Part shown: piece by piece, positions 1 to 7,040 of the stretch
Position numbering within the stretch: position 1 is the first letter of the stretch
Layout: each line of letters begins with the position of its first letter
NCBI GenBank assembly: GCA_038146805.1
Contig: JAYQSH010000012.1
Location: 1 to 8,024 of the forward strand
Reading direction: 5' to 3'
Origin: CAIYXB01 sp038146805
Lineage (GTDB): Bacteria; Cyanobacteriota; Vampirovibrionia; LMEP-6097
Length of the DNA stretch: 8,024 bases
Position numbers and translations under genes: made by a program
The notes under the pieces: generated by a model
Seen by the model: the letters and a program-made list of their open reading frames with translations, nothing else
What the model was told of the DNA's origin: nothing
The model's database searches: none

Positions 1-994
1 TATTTGAATCATCAAAAGTTTTAGAGCCACTTGTTTTAAGATCTTCTAAACTTAATATATTTGGCTCGTTAATAGTTTTACCATAAGGAAGATAGTGCTC
101 TGTACCAATCACAACCCTTGAGAGTCCTCGATCTTTTAAACCTTGATAAAACTCTTGAGCTTTACCTAACATTTTTTCAGCATCAATATTTGCAGTTGTA
201 TTTTGAGCTTCTGTTTCTATGTTTATAGAATTTATATAAGCAAGCCCAGGTTCATCTTTTTTATCTTCATCCACCGAAACACTTATAAGTCTTTCACCGC
301 GATGTCCATTTAAGGCAACGGCAATTCCATTTGCCAAAGTCCATTGAGCTGTTCTAACTTTCTTTTTTGCAACTTCGCCATAGTCACCCCAAATCTGTTG
401 CTCGAGAGTAGCTAAGCCTGCATATTGATGATTAGCAGACCAATCACCCTGTGGCATATATATAGAGGTGTCAAACAAAGCCTCTGGTTTTTCACAATCA
501 CGATCTTGAGTCCAAGTTGACATTTCCGCAACTATTGCACAAGAATGTCCATGAGTAACTAAAACAAAACTTGGTTCTTCAGTACCATCATCATTTTGTT
601 TCACTAAAACACCTTGCTTTCTTAAAGCCCTTGCTGATGCGATAGCAAGAAAATCAGCATTATAGTTTATAAGTGGGACTATTTTTTCAGGACGCTCGTT
701 GCTTGTAAACAAAGAATCAGAGTTTTGCCAAGCAGTATAAAAATTTTGCAATTCAAAGTCTGACTTAGACTTTTCTAGTTGTTCTGAATTAAACGGAATA
801 AAATCATCTCTATTAATAGGTTGTGCTTGCTCTACTAATTCCTGATTGTTTTGTGTCTTAATATTTAAATCCCTTGGGTTGTAATTATTAAAGGCAACAT
901 GATCATGACTGGCATCTCGAAAATACTTCGCATTAACATTTTCAGTTTGAGGCGTTGGCACAAGATTAAAAATTAAAGGGAAATCAAAAACCAT
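1..994 (-). CDS. Hypothetical protein, C-terminus beyond the window edge
   Basis: The frame is open for 331 codons from the ATG at 994 to the left edge with no stop or frameshift, so the gene is real but its C-terminus is missing. An in-frame TAA lies just upstream, so this ATG is the first available start. I see no Shine-Dalgarno sequence; a TATAAT hexamer (complement of 997-1002) lies only 2 bases before the ATG, so the start is not well supported. The first 100 residues or so are rich in Asn and Gln with no obvious signal peptide or membrane segment. The rest looks like a soluble alpha/beta protein with short distinctive stretches: VTHGHSCAIVAEMSTW, PQGDWSANHQYAGLATLEQQ, ANGIAVALNGHRGERLISVS and RVVIGTEHYLPYG. 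His and Cys in THGHSC could be functional. I do not recognise the family and assign no function. In contrast to its right-hand neighbours, it carries no indels over nearly 1 kb. Confidence 0.85.
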   Translation of the reverse strand, partial: MVFDFPLIFNLVPTPQTENVNAKYFRDASHDHVAFNNYNPRDLNIKTQNNQELVEQAQPINRDDFIPFNSEQLEKSKSDFELQNFYTAWQNSDSLFTSNERPEKIVPLINYNADFLAIASARALRKQGVLVKQNDDGTEEPSFVLVTHGHSCAIVAEMSTWTQDRDCEKPEALFDTSIYMPQGDWSANHQYAGLATLEQQIWGDYGEVAKKKVRTAQWTLANGIAVALNGHRGERLISVSVDEDKKDEPGLAYINSINIETEAQNTTANIDAEKMLGKAQEFYQGLKDRGLSRVVIGTEHYLPYGKTINEPNILSLEDLKTSGSKTFDDSN

Positions 995-1081
995 TAATTA
1001 TAAAAAGATTTTTTGTAGTTAACTTATATGAATAAATTCACTCAAAAGACTTAAACAAAACTTAACTACTGTTAACAATAT

Positions 1082-2016
1082 CTAAACACTTTGAATTAAA
1101 TAAGAACCTTGTTTGATATTATTTGCCTCTAAATACACTAAATAAATCGTCTAAAAATTTGTTTTTAAGCCATGATCAGCCCAAGTTGGCGCAATAAGTT
1201 CACCAATTTTACCCTCTCCCATGACTCTTTGAATGGCAATATCAGGTCTGAGAGACGAGCAATAAAGCCCGCTAAAATTTCTATATATTCTTCTTTAGAA
1301 TAAACATCAATATCACCATTTAAATAGTCAATTTCCATATAGTATTTTTAAAAATACAAAAGTTGATGTATTTTAAATCTTGCACCTGGTGTTTTTGAAA
1401 GTGCCTCTGCTGTTTGCCAAATCATTTCCTTAGTTTCACCTGGAAGACCAATAATTACATGAGTACAGATTCTCAGTAAAGGATTTTTCTAGCACTGATA
1501 CGATTTGCAGCATCAACATAGTCTTCATAACTATGAGCTCTATTGATTTTTTCTAGTGTTTGATTATGAGGAACTTTGTGACACCAATATCAATCCAAAC
1601 TTCAATACCTTTTTTGTGTATTCTTCAAACAAATCTAGAACATCGTCAGCGACGCAATCAGGTCGAGTACCGATAGCAAGTACAACTACTTGTGGGTGAT
1701 CTATTGCTTGATCATATAAAGTTCTTAAATAGTCGATGTCTGCATAGGTATTGGTAAAAGATTGAAAGTAAGCAATAAATTTTTACATCTAAATCTCAAA
1801 GATTGTTTTTGATGCCCTCTAATAATTGATTTTTAATTGTATGCGAGGCATTTAGTGCACCAGAAGAAGAACCATCATCAGTACAAAAGTACAACCACCG
1901 ACAGATTTTGAGCCATCAATATTTGGACAAGTAAAACCGACTCAAGTGTTACGCGTTGCACCTGCTCAGCAAAACGTTTTTTAAATAATCTTTCAAACTA
2001 TAATAAAAGTAGACAT
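1082..2016 (-). pseudogene. YhcC-family (TIGR01212) radical SAM protein, multiply frameshifted
   Basis: No frame is open throughout, but joining minus-strand frames gives an almost complete YhcC-like radical SAM protein. From the N-terminus: YYSLKDYLKKRF; the cluster-binding motif CPNIDGSKSVGGCTFC (three Cys that would hold the 4Fe-4S cluster; the third needs one T restored); FIAYFQSFTNTYADIDYLRTLY; VVVLAIGTRPDC; a degraded ELGLQ-like strand leading into HNQTLEKINRAHSYEDY; RICTHVIIGLPGETKEM; FKIHQL; and, near the C-terminus, IQRVMGEGKIGELIAPTWADHG, ending about YLIQSV. The corrected length of about 310 residues matches the family. Family members are presumed SAM-cleaving enzymes acting on an unknown, possibly RNA-related, substrate. 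Breaks are single-base gains or losses, mostly in T or A runs. The start is uncertain: the ATG at 2016 is one frame away from YYSLKDYL, and no ribosome binding site is visible. It diverges from the small gene at 2090. It is either a true pseudogene or an intact gene with sequencing indels. Confidence 0.85.
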
Positions 2017-2089
2017 TTTGGATTTTCTATTGTATTTCTAGCAAATCCTTAACTGATTTTTAATTAAAATTTGTTATAGAAGAAACATT

Positions 2090-2436
2090 ATGACAAATAC
2101 TACACAAACAAACCCCATAAACCAAAAATTTAGATTGCAACAATGATTTGAAATAGACTTGTAAACTTAGCAACTAGCCTCATAGAGATATTAAAGCAAC
2201 CAAATCAACAACAATAAATAATGATACAGCAAAAGGCGTTGATCTAAAAGAAGATACTACAATAAGAAGTTCAAGGCTCACAAAGAACATCAGACACAAT
2301 TAATAACTCTAATATTAGCCAGCTAAGTAGATCTGAAAACGGAGAAATTGTTGATCCCAGATTTAGAGTACCGGCTGCTCAAGTGGGTGTGGGTGTAATT
2401 GCGGGTAAGCCAGAAAAAGACATAAGAAAATCTTGA
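2090..2436 (+). pseudogene. Small hypothetical protein, frameshifted
   Basis: An ATG at 2090 begins MTNTTQTNPINQKFRLQQ and hits TGA after 18 codons. The coding signal continues in other frames: VNLATSLIEILKQPNQQQ, then NNDTAKGVDLKEDTTIRSS, then a long C-terminal stretch that includes INNSNISQLSRSENGEIVDP and RFRVPAAQVGVGVIAGKPEK, ending at the TGA at 2434-2436. The corrected product would be about 115 residues, rich in Asn, Gln, Ser and Thr, with no membrane segment. I do not recognise it. An AGAAG-like element 5-10 bases before the ATG is a weak ribosome binding site. The coordinates rest on the continuous coding character of the C-terminal part; the number and exact position of indels are uncertain. 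It ends about 10 bases from the end of the convergent glycosyltransferase gene. Confidence 0.5.
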
Positions 2437-2446
2437 TCACGTAAGA

Positions 2447-3963
2447 TTAACGACTTTGTTGCTCTAAAAATGTTTTGTATTTTTAGCTAAAATGCAAAAT
2501 TTTCATTTTGCAAAGTTATTTTTTCAACTTCTTTTTTTGATAATGGTTACATATTTATTTGCGTAATAACCCAAGCTTAGAGTCTATCCATCATCTAATG
2601 AATATAAATTATAAGCATTGGGTATTTTTGTAACAAATCTCTTGTATCCCTCCTGTTTTGAATTTTGCAAAAGGTCTTAAAAATTTGTTACAGAAAACAA
2701 AATAAATAAATTAGCAAGCTTAGAAAAAACTATAAAATATTTTTTTGTGAAAACGGCAAAAGCCCAACGAGCATCAAAACTAAAAAGGCAACAAATGTAG
2801 CTAGTTACAAATTCTGTAACACAAAGACAACAAATAGAGCCTGGCTTCAACAAAGTTTTGTACAGGATCTGTAAAGTAGAGACTAATAGATAAAGCAAGA
2901 AGTATCAGACTAGTAAAGAAAATTTCTTTTTTCTGATTTTTCATGAAGCCAAAGAGCAAGTAAAAGAGCTAAGGGAAAAAGACATGAAAAAATATAGTTG
3001 TAAAGTTTAGTACCTGAAGACGAAAAAAATAATAAGCAAGAAAGTATCCAAGAAAAAGCAAAAAGTTTAATCTTAAAATTCAGTTCAAGGTTAGCTTTTT
3101 AATTGATCAAATAACTTGGAATAAAATGCTCCAAGGTAAAACCAACAAGCATAACTAGAATATAAAAATACCAATCATGCTTATGCCCTGAAAGAGTTGA
3201 AGTAAATCTTGCAAATTTTCAGTAAGAAAAACTGCTTTGTAAACTCACCAGAACTTGCATTATGAGCAACTAAATACCAACCAAGCCCACAAAACAAAAA
3301 AATTAAAAACATCAAAAAGAGAAGTTGCAAATTATTGTTCAATATTGTTAGTGTATTTTTTAAATTACTAATTCTAAAAAATGTTTTGCTAAGCTATAAG
3401 TAGCAATCACTCAAGCTTGGTACAAAATAGCAAGTGGTCCTTTGCTAAAAAACCCATTGATACAAAACCAACAGTAAAAAAACTTTTATCAATAAAATTT
3501 TCAGCAATTAAATAATATAAAGCAAGTATGCTAATAATAAAAAATTTAAGAGCATATCAGCAATTGAAAGTCGAGCAATGACAAAAACTCTACAGAACAA
3601 GCAAGAATCACAGGCAAAACCAAGATATCTTTAAAATTCTTGAAAAGATATAGCTCATTACTATAGTTAACGAAGCGGCGAGTACTGATGGTAACCCTGC
3701 AGGCAAACTCAGTAATACCAAAAGTTTTGAAGGATAAAATTTGTGCCCAATAAATTAAAATTGGTTTAGCAAATAAAAATTTACCATTGGTCATAGGTAA
3801 AATATATTGCGCAGCTTCAATCATCTCCCGAGCAGCTTTTGGGTATCGAGGTTCGTCCAAATCTGTAAAAGAGTATAATCTGCTATTTGATAACTAAAAA
3901 CAAATAAGCTAGAGTAAATACAATTAATACTGAAAATATATAATGGTAATAAGGTTTAAGCAT
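2447..3963 (-). pseudogene. ArnT/PMT-like membrane glycosyltransferase (GT39/GT83 type), multiply frameshifted
   Basis: The minus strand, read with frame corrections, encodes a polytopic membrane glycosyltransferase of about 505 residues, the normal length for ArnT-like enzymes, which transfer sugars from polyprenyl-phosphate donors outside the cytoplasmic membrane. The ATG at 3963 starts MLKPYYHYIFSVLIVFTLAY, a first membrane helix. Next comes the first extracytoplasmic loop with DEPRYPKAAREM, where the family's catalytic Asp lies, then NGKFLFAKPILIYWAQILSF, KTFGITEFACR and, after a frameshift, LPSVLAASLTIVMSYIF. Further diagnostic stretches are ARLSIADMLLNFLLLAYLLY and VGFVSMGFLAKGPLAIL, then SSSGTKLYNYIFSCLFPLAL near two thirds of the way. 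After further hydrophobic segments the soluble end reads LGYYANKYVTIIKKEVEKIT and LAKNTKHFLEQQSR. The open stretch 3546-3860 follows the true frame only for about its first 54 residues. Besides indels in homopolymers there is an in-frame TAG near the C-terminus. The stop position is approximate. Confidence 0.85.
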
Positions 3964-4009
3964 TCTTAAATCTAATCATAGCCCATAAAAATAGTTGTTA
4001 TACTTCAAT

Positions 4010-4015
4010 AAGGAG
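4010..4015 (+). promoter_or_regulatory. Strong ribosome binding site for the Asp-rich protein
   Basis: AAGGAG lies 6 bases before the ATG at 4022. It is the best Shine-Dalgarno match in the window and fixes that start. A TATACT hexamer at 3999-4004 could be a -10 element in the short divergent gap to the glycosyltransferase start at 3963, but I see no convincing -35 and the leader would be very short. Confidence 0.65.
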
Positions 4016-4021
4016 ATAAAT

Positions 4022-4465
4022 ATGAAGAATATATTTTTAATTTTAAGCCTTTACTTAACTTAAATACGCTTAGTACTTATCAAGTAGAGAGTCCATCTAA
4101 TGATACAAAATTTGCAATAGGAGAAACATATATCTATTCTTTATCTAAAGATGGTAAAGTCTTAAGTCAATATCTTTTATCTGATTTAAGTTTGGTAAAC
4201 TCAACCACCTTAACTGGTAAAGGGTAAATCTATTACTGTGAGTGGGGATACGCCACTTGTAATCGTGAAAAAGGTAAAAACTTTTTACTCTTAATAGTTT
4301 GATTCAAGCACTTTAGCTGAAACTGGATCTTTGTCGTTTGACCGTAAGAAATCTGATATCGATGATGATGATGATGACGATGATGATGACGATTCAGATG
4401 ATGACAACGACTCAGATGATGATGACGACTCAGATGATGACGATGACGATTCAGATGATGACTAA
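4022..4465 (+). pseudogene. Secreted protein with poly-aspartate C-terminal tail, frameshifted
   Basis: A good ribosome binding site precedes an ATG that encodes MKNIFLILSLYLTL, a typical short Lys-plus-hydrophobic export signal. The frame breaks at the TAA at 4061 (one T missing from TTT) and continues with NTLSTYQVESPSNDTKFAIG, ETYIYSLSKDGKVLSQYLLS and DLSLVNSTTLTGKG. An extra G near 4222-4224 returns to the first frame (KSITVSGDTPLVIVKK). A further pair of shifts around 4270-4300 leads to FDSSTLAETGSLSFDRKKSDI and then a 34-residue acidic tail of 29 Asp, 4 Ser and 1 Asn ending at the TAA at 4463. The start and stop share a frame and the span is 148 codons, so the indels cancel. The middle looks like a small beta-rich domain; I know no named family. 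The tail resembles cation- or mineral-binding acidic tails, so calcium or metal binding outside the cell is a possibility, not a finding. A strong terminator follows. It may be an intact gene with sequencing errors. Confidence 0.65.
4361..4462 (+). repeat. GAT/GAC codon repeat encoding the poly-Asp tail
   Basis: The 102 bases are 34 consecutive codons that are nearly all GAT or GAC, broken by four TCA (Ser) and one AAC (Asn). The first run has 11 Asp codons; later runs have 3, 1, 5, 6 and 3. The TCAGATGATGAC-like unit recurs, which fits growth by slippage or unequal exchange. Mixed GAT and GAC use and the preserved frame suggest that the amino acid sequence has been selected. The other-frame open stretch over it (Met/Thr-rich, from 4338) is a shadow. 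Confidence 0.9.
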
Positions 4466-4507
4466 GCTAATTATTAAAGTCCTTTCAAAAAACAGATATA
4501 ATCAATA

Positions 4508-4547
4508 TAAAAAGTCTCTAGCCCAACTCTCGGCTAGAGACTTTTTA
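4508..4547 (+). terminator. Rho-independent terminator, likely bidirectional
   Basis: A perfect 16-bp inverted repeat (arms 4508-4523 and 4532-4547, with core GTCTCTAGCC/GGCTAGAGAC) encloses an 8-base loop (4524-4531). The A-run on the left arm and T-run on the right give a U-tract in either direction. It lies 43 bases after the stop of the Asp-rich gene and 30 before the next start, so it should end that transcript and insulate the acetyltransferase gene. Confidence 0.9.
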
Positions 4548-4576
4548 AATTTCCCTTATCTCTATCAAGGAAAAAC

Positions 4577-5071
4577 TTGAATCGGAACTTAATTACTTTA
4601 GTGAATACGCCAAATGAGCCTAACTCAATTATTGTTGGAGTTTTCAATGAGCAACAAATCATTGGTTTTATTTCAGGCTTGACTTTAAATTCGGGGAGTA
4701 GCACGGTTCAGCCTTGCTATCAATTATTAGTGCAAAAAACAAAAATTTTTGGGATTGATATTGAGCAATGTTTTTATATTGCAGAAATGATCATTTTGCC
4801 AGAATATCGCAGCTATGAAATTTTTCGCGACTCACTAAAACTACTAGAAAGAGAAGCAAAAAACTTAGCTTGTTCTAGATTTTGTTTTTTGACAGTATGG
4901 AGAGAGGAAAATCATAAGTTAAAACCAGCTAACTACAAAGGGCTAGAACCTTTATTTATAAAAAATCATTACAAAAAAACAGATTTGAAAACACAAATTG
5001 CATGGACCACGGTAACTGATAAAGCTTCTTCTAAATTTCAAAAAAACACCTTAGAACTGTGGTTAAAGTAA
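4577..5071 (+). CDS. GNAT-family acetyltransferase-like protein
   Basis: This is an intact 164-codon frame. The TTG at 4577 is chosen because AAGGA lies 5 bases upstream and no earlier ATG or GTG fits between the terminator and this point. The N-terminal third contains two adjacent strands (SIIVGVFNEQQIIGFISGL) like beta2-beta3 of the GNAT fold. The centre has FYIAEMIILPEYRSYEIF RDSL, matching the beta4-alpha3 region where acetyl-CoA pyrophosphate binds. The usual Q/RxxGxG/A loop is degenerate here (RSYEIF), so catalytic competence is doubtful. The end (FIKNHYKKTDLKTQIAWTTV to LELWLK) matches the common GNAT C-terminus with a final aromatic-WLK strand. The first strand and helices of a full GNAT domain appear to be missing or very short. 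The substrate is unknown. It stands alone between the upstream terminator and an IS remnant and has no indels, unlike both neighbours. Confidence 0.6.
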   Translation: MNRNLITLVNTPNEPNSIIVGVFNEQQIIGFISGLTLNSGSSTVQPCYQLLVQKTKIFGIDIEQCFYIAEMIILPEYRSYEIFRDSLKLLEREAKNLACSRFCFLTVWREENHKLKPANYKGLEPLFIKNHYKKTDLKTQIAWTTVTDKASSKFQKNTLELWLK

Positions 5072-5092
5072 AAACAAAAACATTGAATCAAC

Positions 5093-5103
5093 GTGCCAGG
5101 CAC
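5093..5103. repeat. Short palindrome GTGCCAGGCAC
   Basis: A GC-rich palindrome with 5-bp arms and a single central base stands out in AT-rich sequence, 21 bases after the acetyltransferase stop and immediately before the recognisable IS3 sequence. It may belong to an interspersed repeat or mark the truncated left end of the IS. I cannot tell which from one copy. Confidence 0.4.
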
Positions 5104-5104
5104 C

Positions 5105-5201
5105 AAGACCACAGTTACCGGCGGAAGAAAATCAAATTAAAGAGCTCAAAAATTTAATTGGTGAACAAACGGTCATGATCGACTGGGTTAAAAAAATATA
5201 G
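5105..5201 (+). pseudogene. IS3 OrfA remnant (C-terminal coiled coil)
   Basis: The open frame reads RPQLPAEENQIKELKNLIG and then EQTVMIDWVKKI before the TAG at 5199-5201. This matches the leucine-zipper-like end of IS3 OrfA proteins (family pattern of the type IGQLTVERDFLKK). The DNA-binding N-terminal two thirds are missing. It ends in a run of seven A (5190-5196), the kind of site where IS3 elements slip to make the OrfAB fusion, but indels here prevent testing whether the frames fit. Confidence 0.6.
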
Positions 5202-6001
5202 GGAAGCTGGATTTCAATGGAGAATGAGCCTCATGGATGGTGATTCAAAATTTCCAATCACGCATCAATGTGGGTTGCTTAACATCGATCGCTCTAAGTA
5301 TTATAGAAAACCTAAGACCGAGTTTTCAGATGGAGATAAAAAATTATGGATGCAATAGATCAGGAGTATACGAAACAACCAATGTTTGGCTGTAGAAATA
5401 TGCGCTGGGCTTTAAAAGAACACCATGGTCTTAAAGTTGGTAAAGATAGAGTATCTAAGCTAATGAAGGCAATGAAGGAACACAAAAATATGCTTACTTG
5501 CTAAGGAATTTAGTGATTGATAAACCAAATCATGTTTGGGCACTGATATCACATACATCAGAACTCAGCAAGGCTTTTGTTTTATGGTTGCTATTATCGA
5601 TTTGTTTAGCAGGTCAGTGCTAAGCTATCGCATCTCAAATATGATGGACACAAGTTTTTGCATTGAAGCCTAGAGGAAGCAATTGAACAATATGGTTGTC
5701 CTGAAATATTTAATAGCGATCAGGGCAGTCAGTTTACTAGCCAAGAATTTACTCAGGTGCTTTTAGAGCATCAAGTAGCAATATCAATGGATGGAAAGGT
5801 CGAGCTACTGATAATGCAATAGTAGAAAGATTTTGGAGAACGCTGAAACAAGAATGTGTTTATCCTAAATATTTCAAAACAATCAAGGAGGTAAAAATAG
5901 GAGTTAAAGAATTTGTTGAATACTACAACAACAGAAGACCTCATCAATCGTTAGGTATGAGGTCACCACTTAGTGCTATCAAAACTTTACTAAGCCTTTA
6001 G
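5202..6001 (+). pseudogene. IS3-family transposase OrfB, frameshifted and internally deleted
   Basis: After frame correction the OrfB protein is clear: WRMSLMDGDSKFPITHQCGL, a RSKYYRKP segment, IMDAIDQEYTKQPMFGCRNM and HGLKVGKDRVSKLMKAM, then the rve integrase core. The DDE triad can be located: Asp in GTDITYI (codon 5545-5547), Asp in FNSDQGSQFTS (5718-5720) and Glu in IVERFWRTLK (near 5826). The end is EFVEYYNNRRPHQSLGMRSP, LSAI and a few residues to the TAG at 5999-6001. Single-base losses are obvious at the TGGG run near 5538 (GG in WGTD), at CCTAGAGG near 5670 (Leu in EALEEA) and in GGAAAGG near 5796 (MDGKGR). Between LMKAM and EHKKYAYLL about 16 residues usual for the family (the IYPKPNTSKPN-type linker) are missing near 5475. 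The catalytic residues are intact, but the frame is not. Confidence 0.85.
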
Positions 6002-6028
6002 TAATTCAAGACTTAGAAAGTTGTACAA

Positions 6029-6046
6029 TTAAGTTTGTGAACTTAA
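6029..6046. other. Small hairpin after the IS3 remnant
   Basis: TTAAGTT and AACTTAA form a perfect 7-bp stem with a TGTG loop. There is no T-run, so a terminator is unlikely. The hairpin is AT-rich and may be incidental. Nothing else is recognised between the transposase stop and 6083. Confidence 0.3.
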
Positions 6047-6083
6047 GTAATAAATCTAGGAAAAGTATTACGAATAAGCTTGT

Positions 6084-6323
6084 TTAATTTACAGGGACAT
6101 TACACTGCTTCAGTAAAGTCTGTTCTTTAGAATTAAGTGGGCTCAAAGAAGGTACTTCAGATTTTACAAAAGATTGAAAAATATTAGATCCAGCTTCTGC
6201 GGCATGTATTGTTGAAGGCCTCAAGGGATTCCCATTAGATTCACTAGTTATGGGGATAGAAGACCATAGACCCTGTGTTGTTACATGGTTTGTCTGTAAA
6301 TTAACTGATTTCACCTGCTGCAC
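6084..6323 (-). CDS. Small hypothetical protein
   Basis: A minus-strand frame of 79 codons starts at a GTG at 6323 and ends at the TAA at 6084-6086. Upstream in the same frame the sequence continues open as KIIAVQQVKSVNLQTN, and an ATG at 6340 is off by one base; restoring one base would give a start MVKIIAVQQ and about 85 residues. The product is polar and rich in Ser, Asn, Gln and Thr (TTQGLWSSIPITSES, FQSFVKSEVPSLSPLNS), with no membrane segment. I do not recognise it, and no clear ribosome binding site is seen. It faces away from the serine recombinase that begins at 6410. Codon content is reasonable, but the gene could be a remnant or a chance frame. Confidence 0.45.
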   Translation of the reverse strand: MQQVKSVNLQTNHVTTQGLWSSIPITSESNGNPLRPSTIHAAEAGSNIFQSFVKSEVPSLSPLNSKEQTLLKQCNVPVN

Positions 6324-6409
6324 AGCAATTATCTTACCATGGCGCCTTGCAAAATGTCAATACTTGTTTATGGTGGCCATTTTCTGTTCAATTCAGTAGA
6401 ATTAGAGCT

Positions 6410-6769
6410 ATGGAATATTTCCTCTTCGCCCGCAAGTCTTCGGAAACAGAAGACAGACAGATGCTTTCTATTGAAGCTCAGATTCAAGAATTAAGGGATT
6501 TTGCACAGAAAAATAGCCTAAATATAGTCAAGGTTTTCACAGAATCTATGTCAGCTAAAGCACCAGGAAGGCCAGTGTTTAATCAAATGCTCTTTGATCT
6601 TGAACAGGGAGAAGCTAACGCAATACTAGCTTGGCATCCCGACCGCTGCGCCAGAAACATGCTCGATGGCGGTAAGTTACTACACCTTATAGAGCAAAAC
6701 ATAATCACAGAAACTACAGGGGTCGTAGTCGGACAAGGACAAAATAGCCTTTCTAGGTGTGATTCTTAA
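6410..6769 (+). pseudogene. Serine recombinase, N-terminal fragment truncated by repeat element
   Basis: From the ATG at 6410 the product reads MEYFLFARKSSETEDRQMLS, the start of a resolvase/invertase catalytic domain. Ser10 in ARKSSE corresponds to the nucleophilic Ser of the family. It continues with LRDFAQKNSLNIVKVFTESM and SAKAPGRPVFNQML to LAWHPDRCARNMLDGGKLLH, where PDRxARN holds conserved active-site Arg residues. At about residue 100 (near 6705-6716) family similarity stops and the frame runs into unrelated repeat sequence (GVVVGQGQNSLSRCDS) before a TAA at 6767-6769. The rest of the catalytic domain, the recombinase domain and the zinc-ribbon/coiled-coil region of a full-length enzyme (usually 450 residues or more) are absent, so it cannot be functional alone. 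The open frame extends upstream to 6347, but homology starts at 6410. A close paralogue starts at 7890. Confidence 0.85.
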
Positions 6770-6863
6770 TCTCTAGTGGACTTTGACCCCTACAGCGAAA
6801 AGTCAAAATTGATATTTTTATTTAGCAGATGGCAAGACCACTATTAATGTTGGAAACTATTAG

Positions 6864-7040
6864 GTCGTAGACGGACACAGGAAACAAGATAGTGTTTACT
6901 TTCTAAAGCAACATACTAATTTTAGCTTGGCTCAAATTGCTGTTATTTTTGGTAAAAGTTCAAGTGCCGTTTCGAAAATTTTTCAAAGAGTGAAAGGTAA
7001 AATCAGTAATAAAATTAGAAGTCAAATGGATTTGAAATGA
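6864..7040 (+). pseudogene. Helix-turn-helix tail of a lost transposase-like protein
   Basis: A 58-codon open frame without a start codon follows a TAG at 6861-6863 and ends at a TGA at 7038-7040. It reads VVDGHRKQDSVYFLKQHTNF, SLAQIAVIFGKSSSAVSKIF and QRVKGKISNKIRSQMDLK. The SLAQIAVIFGKSSSAVSKI stretch is a good helix-turn-helix, like the DnaA-type C-terminal domain found on some IS200-like/REP-associated Y1 transposases. Only this C-terminal part remains; the catalytic part is absent. It starts exactly at the inner inverted-end copy. The assignment is by pattern only and could equally be a different DNA-binding protein. Confidence 0.45.
6984..7034 (+). repeat. Direct repeat, copy 1
   Basis: These 51 bases, which encode the end of the helix-turn-helix fragment, recur at 7077-7126 with the loss of a single A from an A-run (AATAAAATTAG against AATAAATTAG). 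The offset is 93 bases and the copies are otherwise identical. Confidence 0.95.

Larger units (their letters stand above)
5105..6001 (+). mobile_element. Decayed IS3-family insertion sequence, left end lost
   Basis: The segment holds the tail of an IS3 OrfA and most of an IS3 OrfB (DDE integrase-type transposase). The OrfA N-terminal helix-turn-helix is absent, and I found no matching terminal inverted repeats, so the left end is probably deleted. The outer limits given are those of recognisable coding sequence, not measured IS ends. It lies between the acetyltransferase gene and a small minus-strand gene and cannot move by its own transposase as written. Confidence 0.8.

Noticed and set aside
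2493..2512. 8-bp-stem hairpin TGCAAAAT/ATTTTGCA followed by a T-rich stretch, as terminator of the gene ending at 2436
   Set aside because: It lies inside the C-terminal coding sequence of the convergent glycosyltransferase, the stem is all but two A-T pairs, and the T-run is displaced.
2677..2898. Minus-strand 73-codon open frame
   Set aside because: It overlaps the glycosyltransferase in a different frame and is unusually Cys-rich; the neighbouring frame gives the membrane helix ATFVAFLVLMLVGLLPF expected there.
4338..4580. Plus-strand Met/Thr-rich 80-codon open frame
   Set aside because: It is the shadow of the GAT/GAC repeat read in another frame and runs through the terminator.
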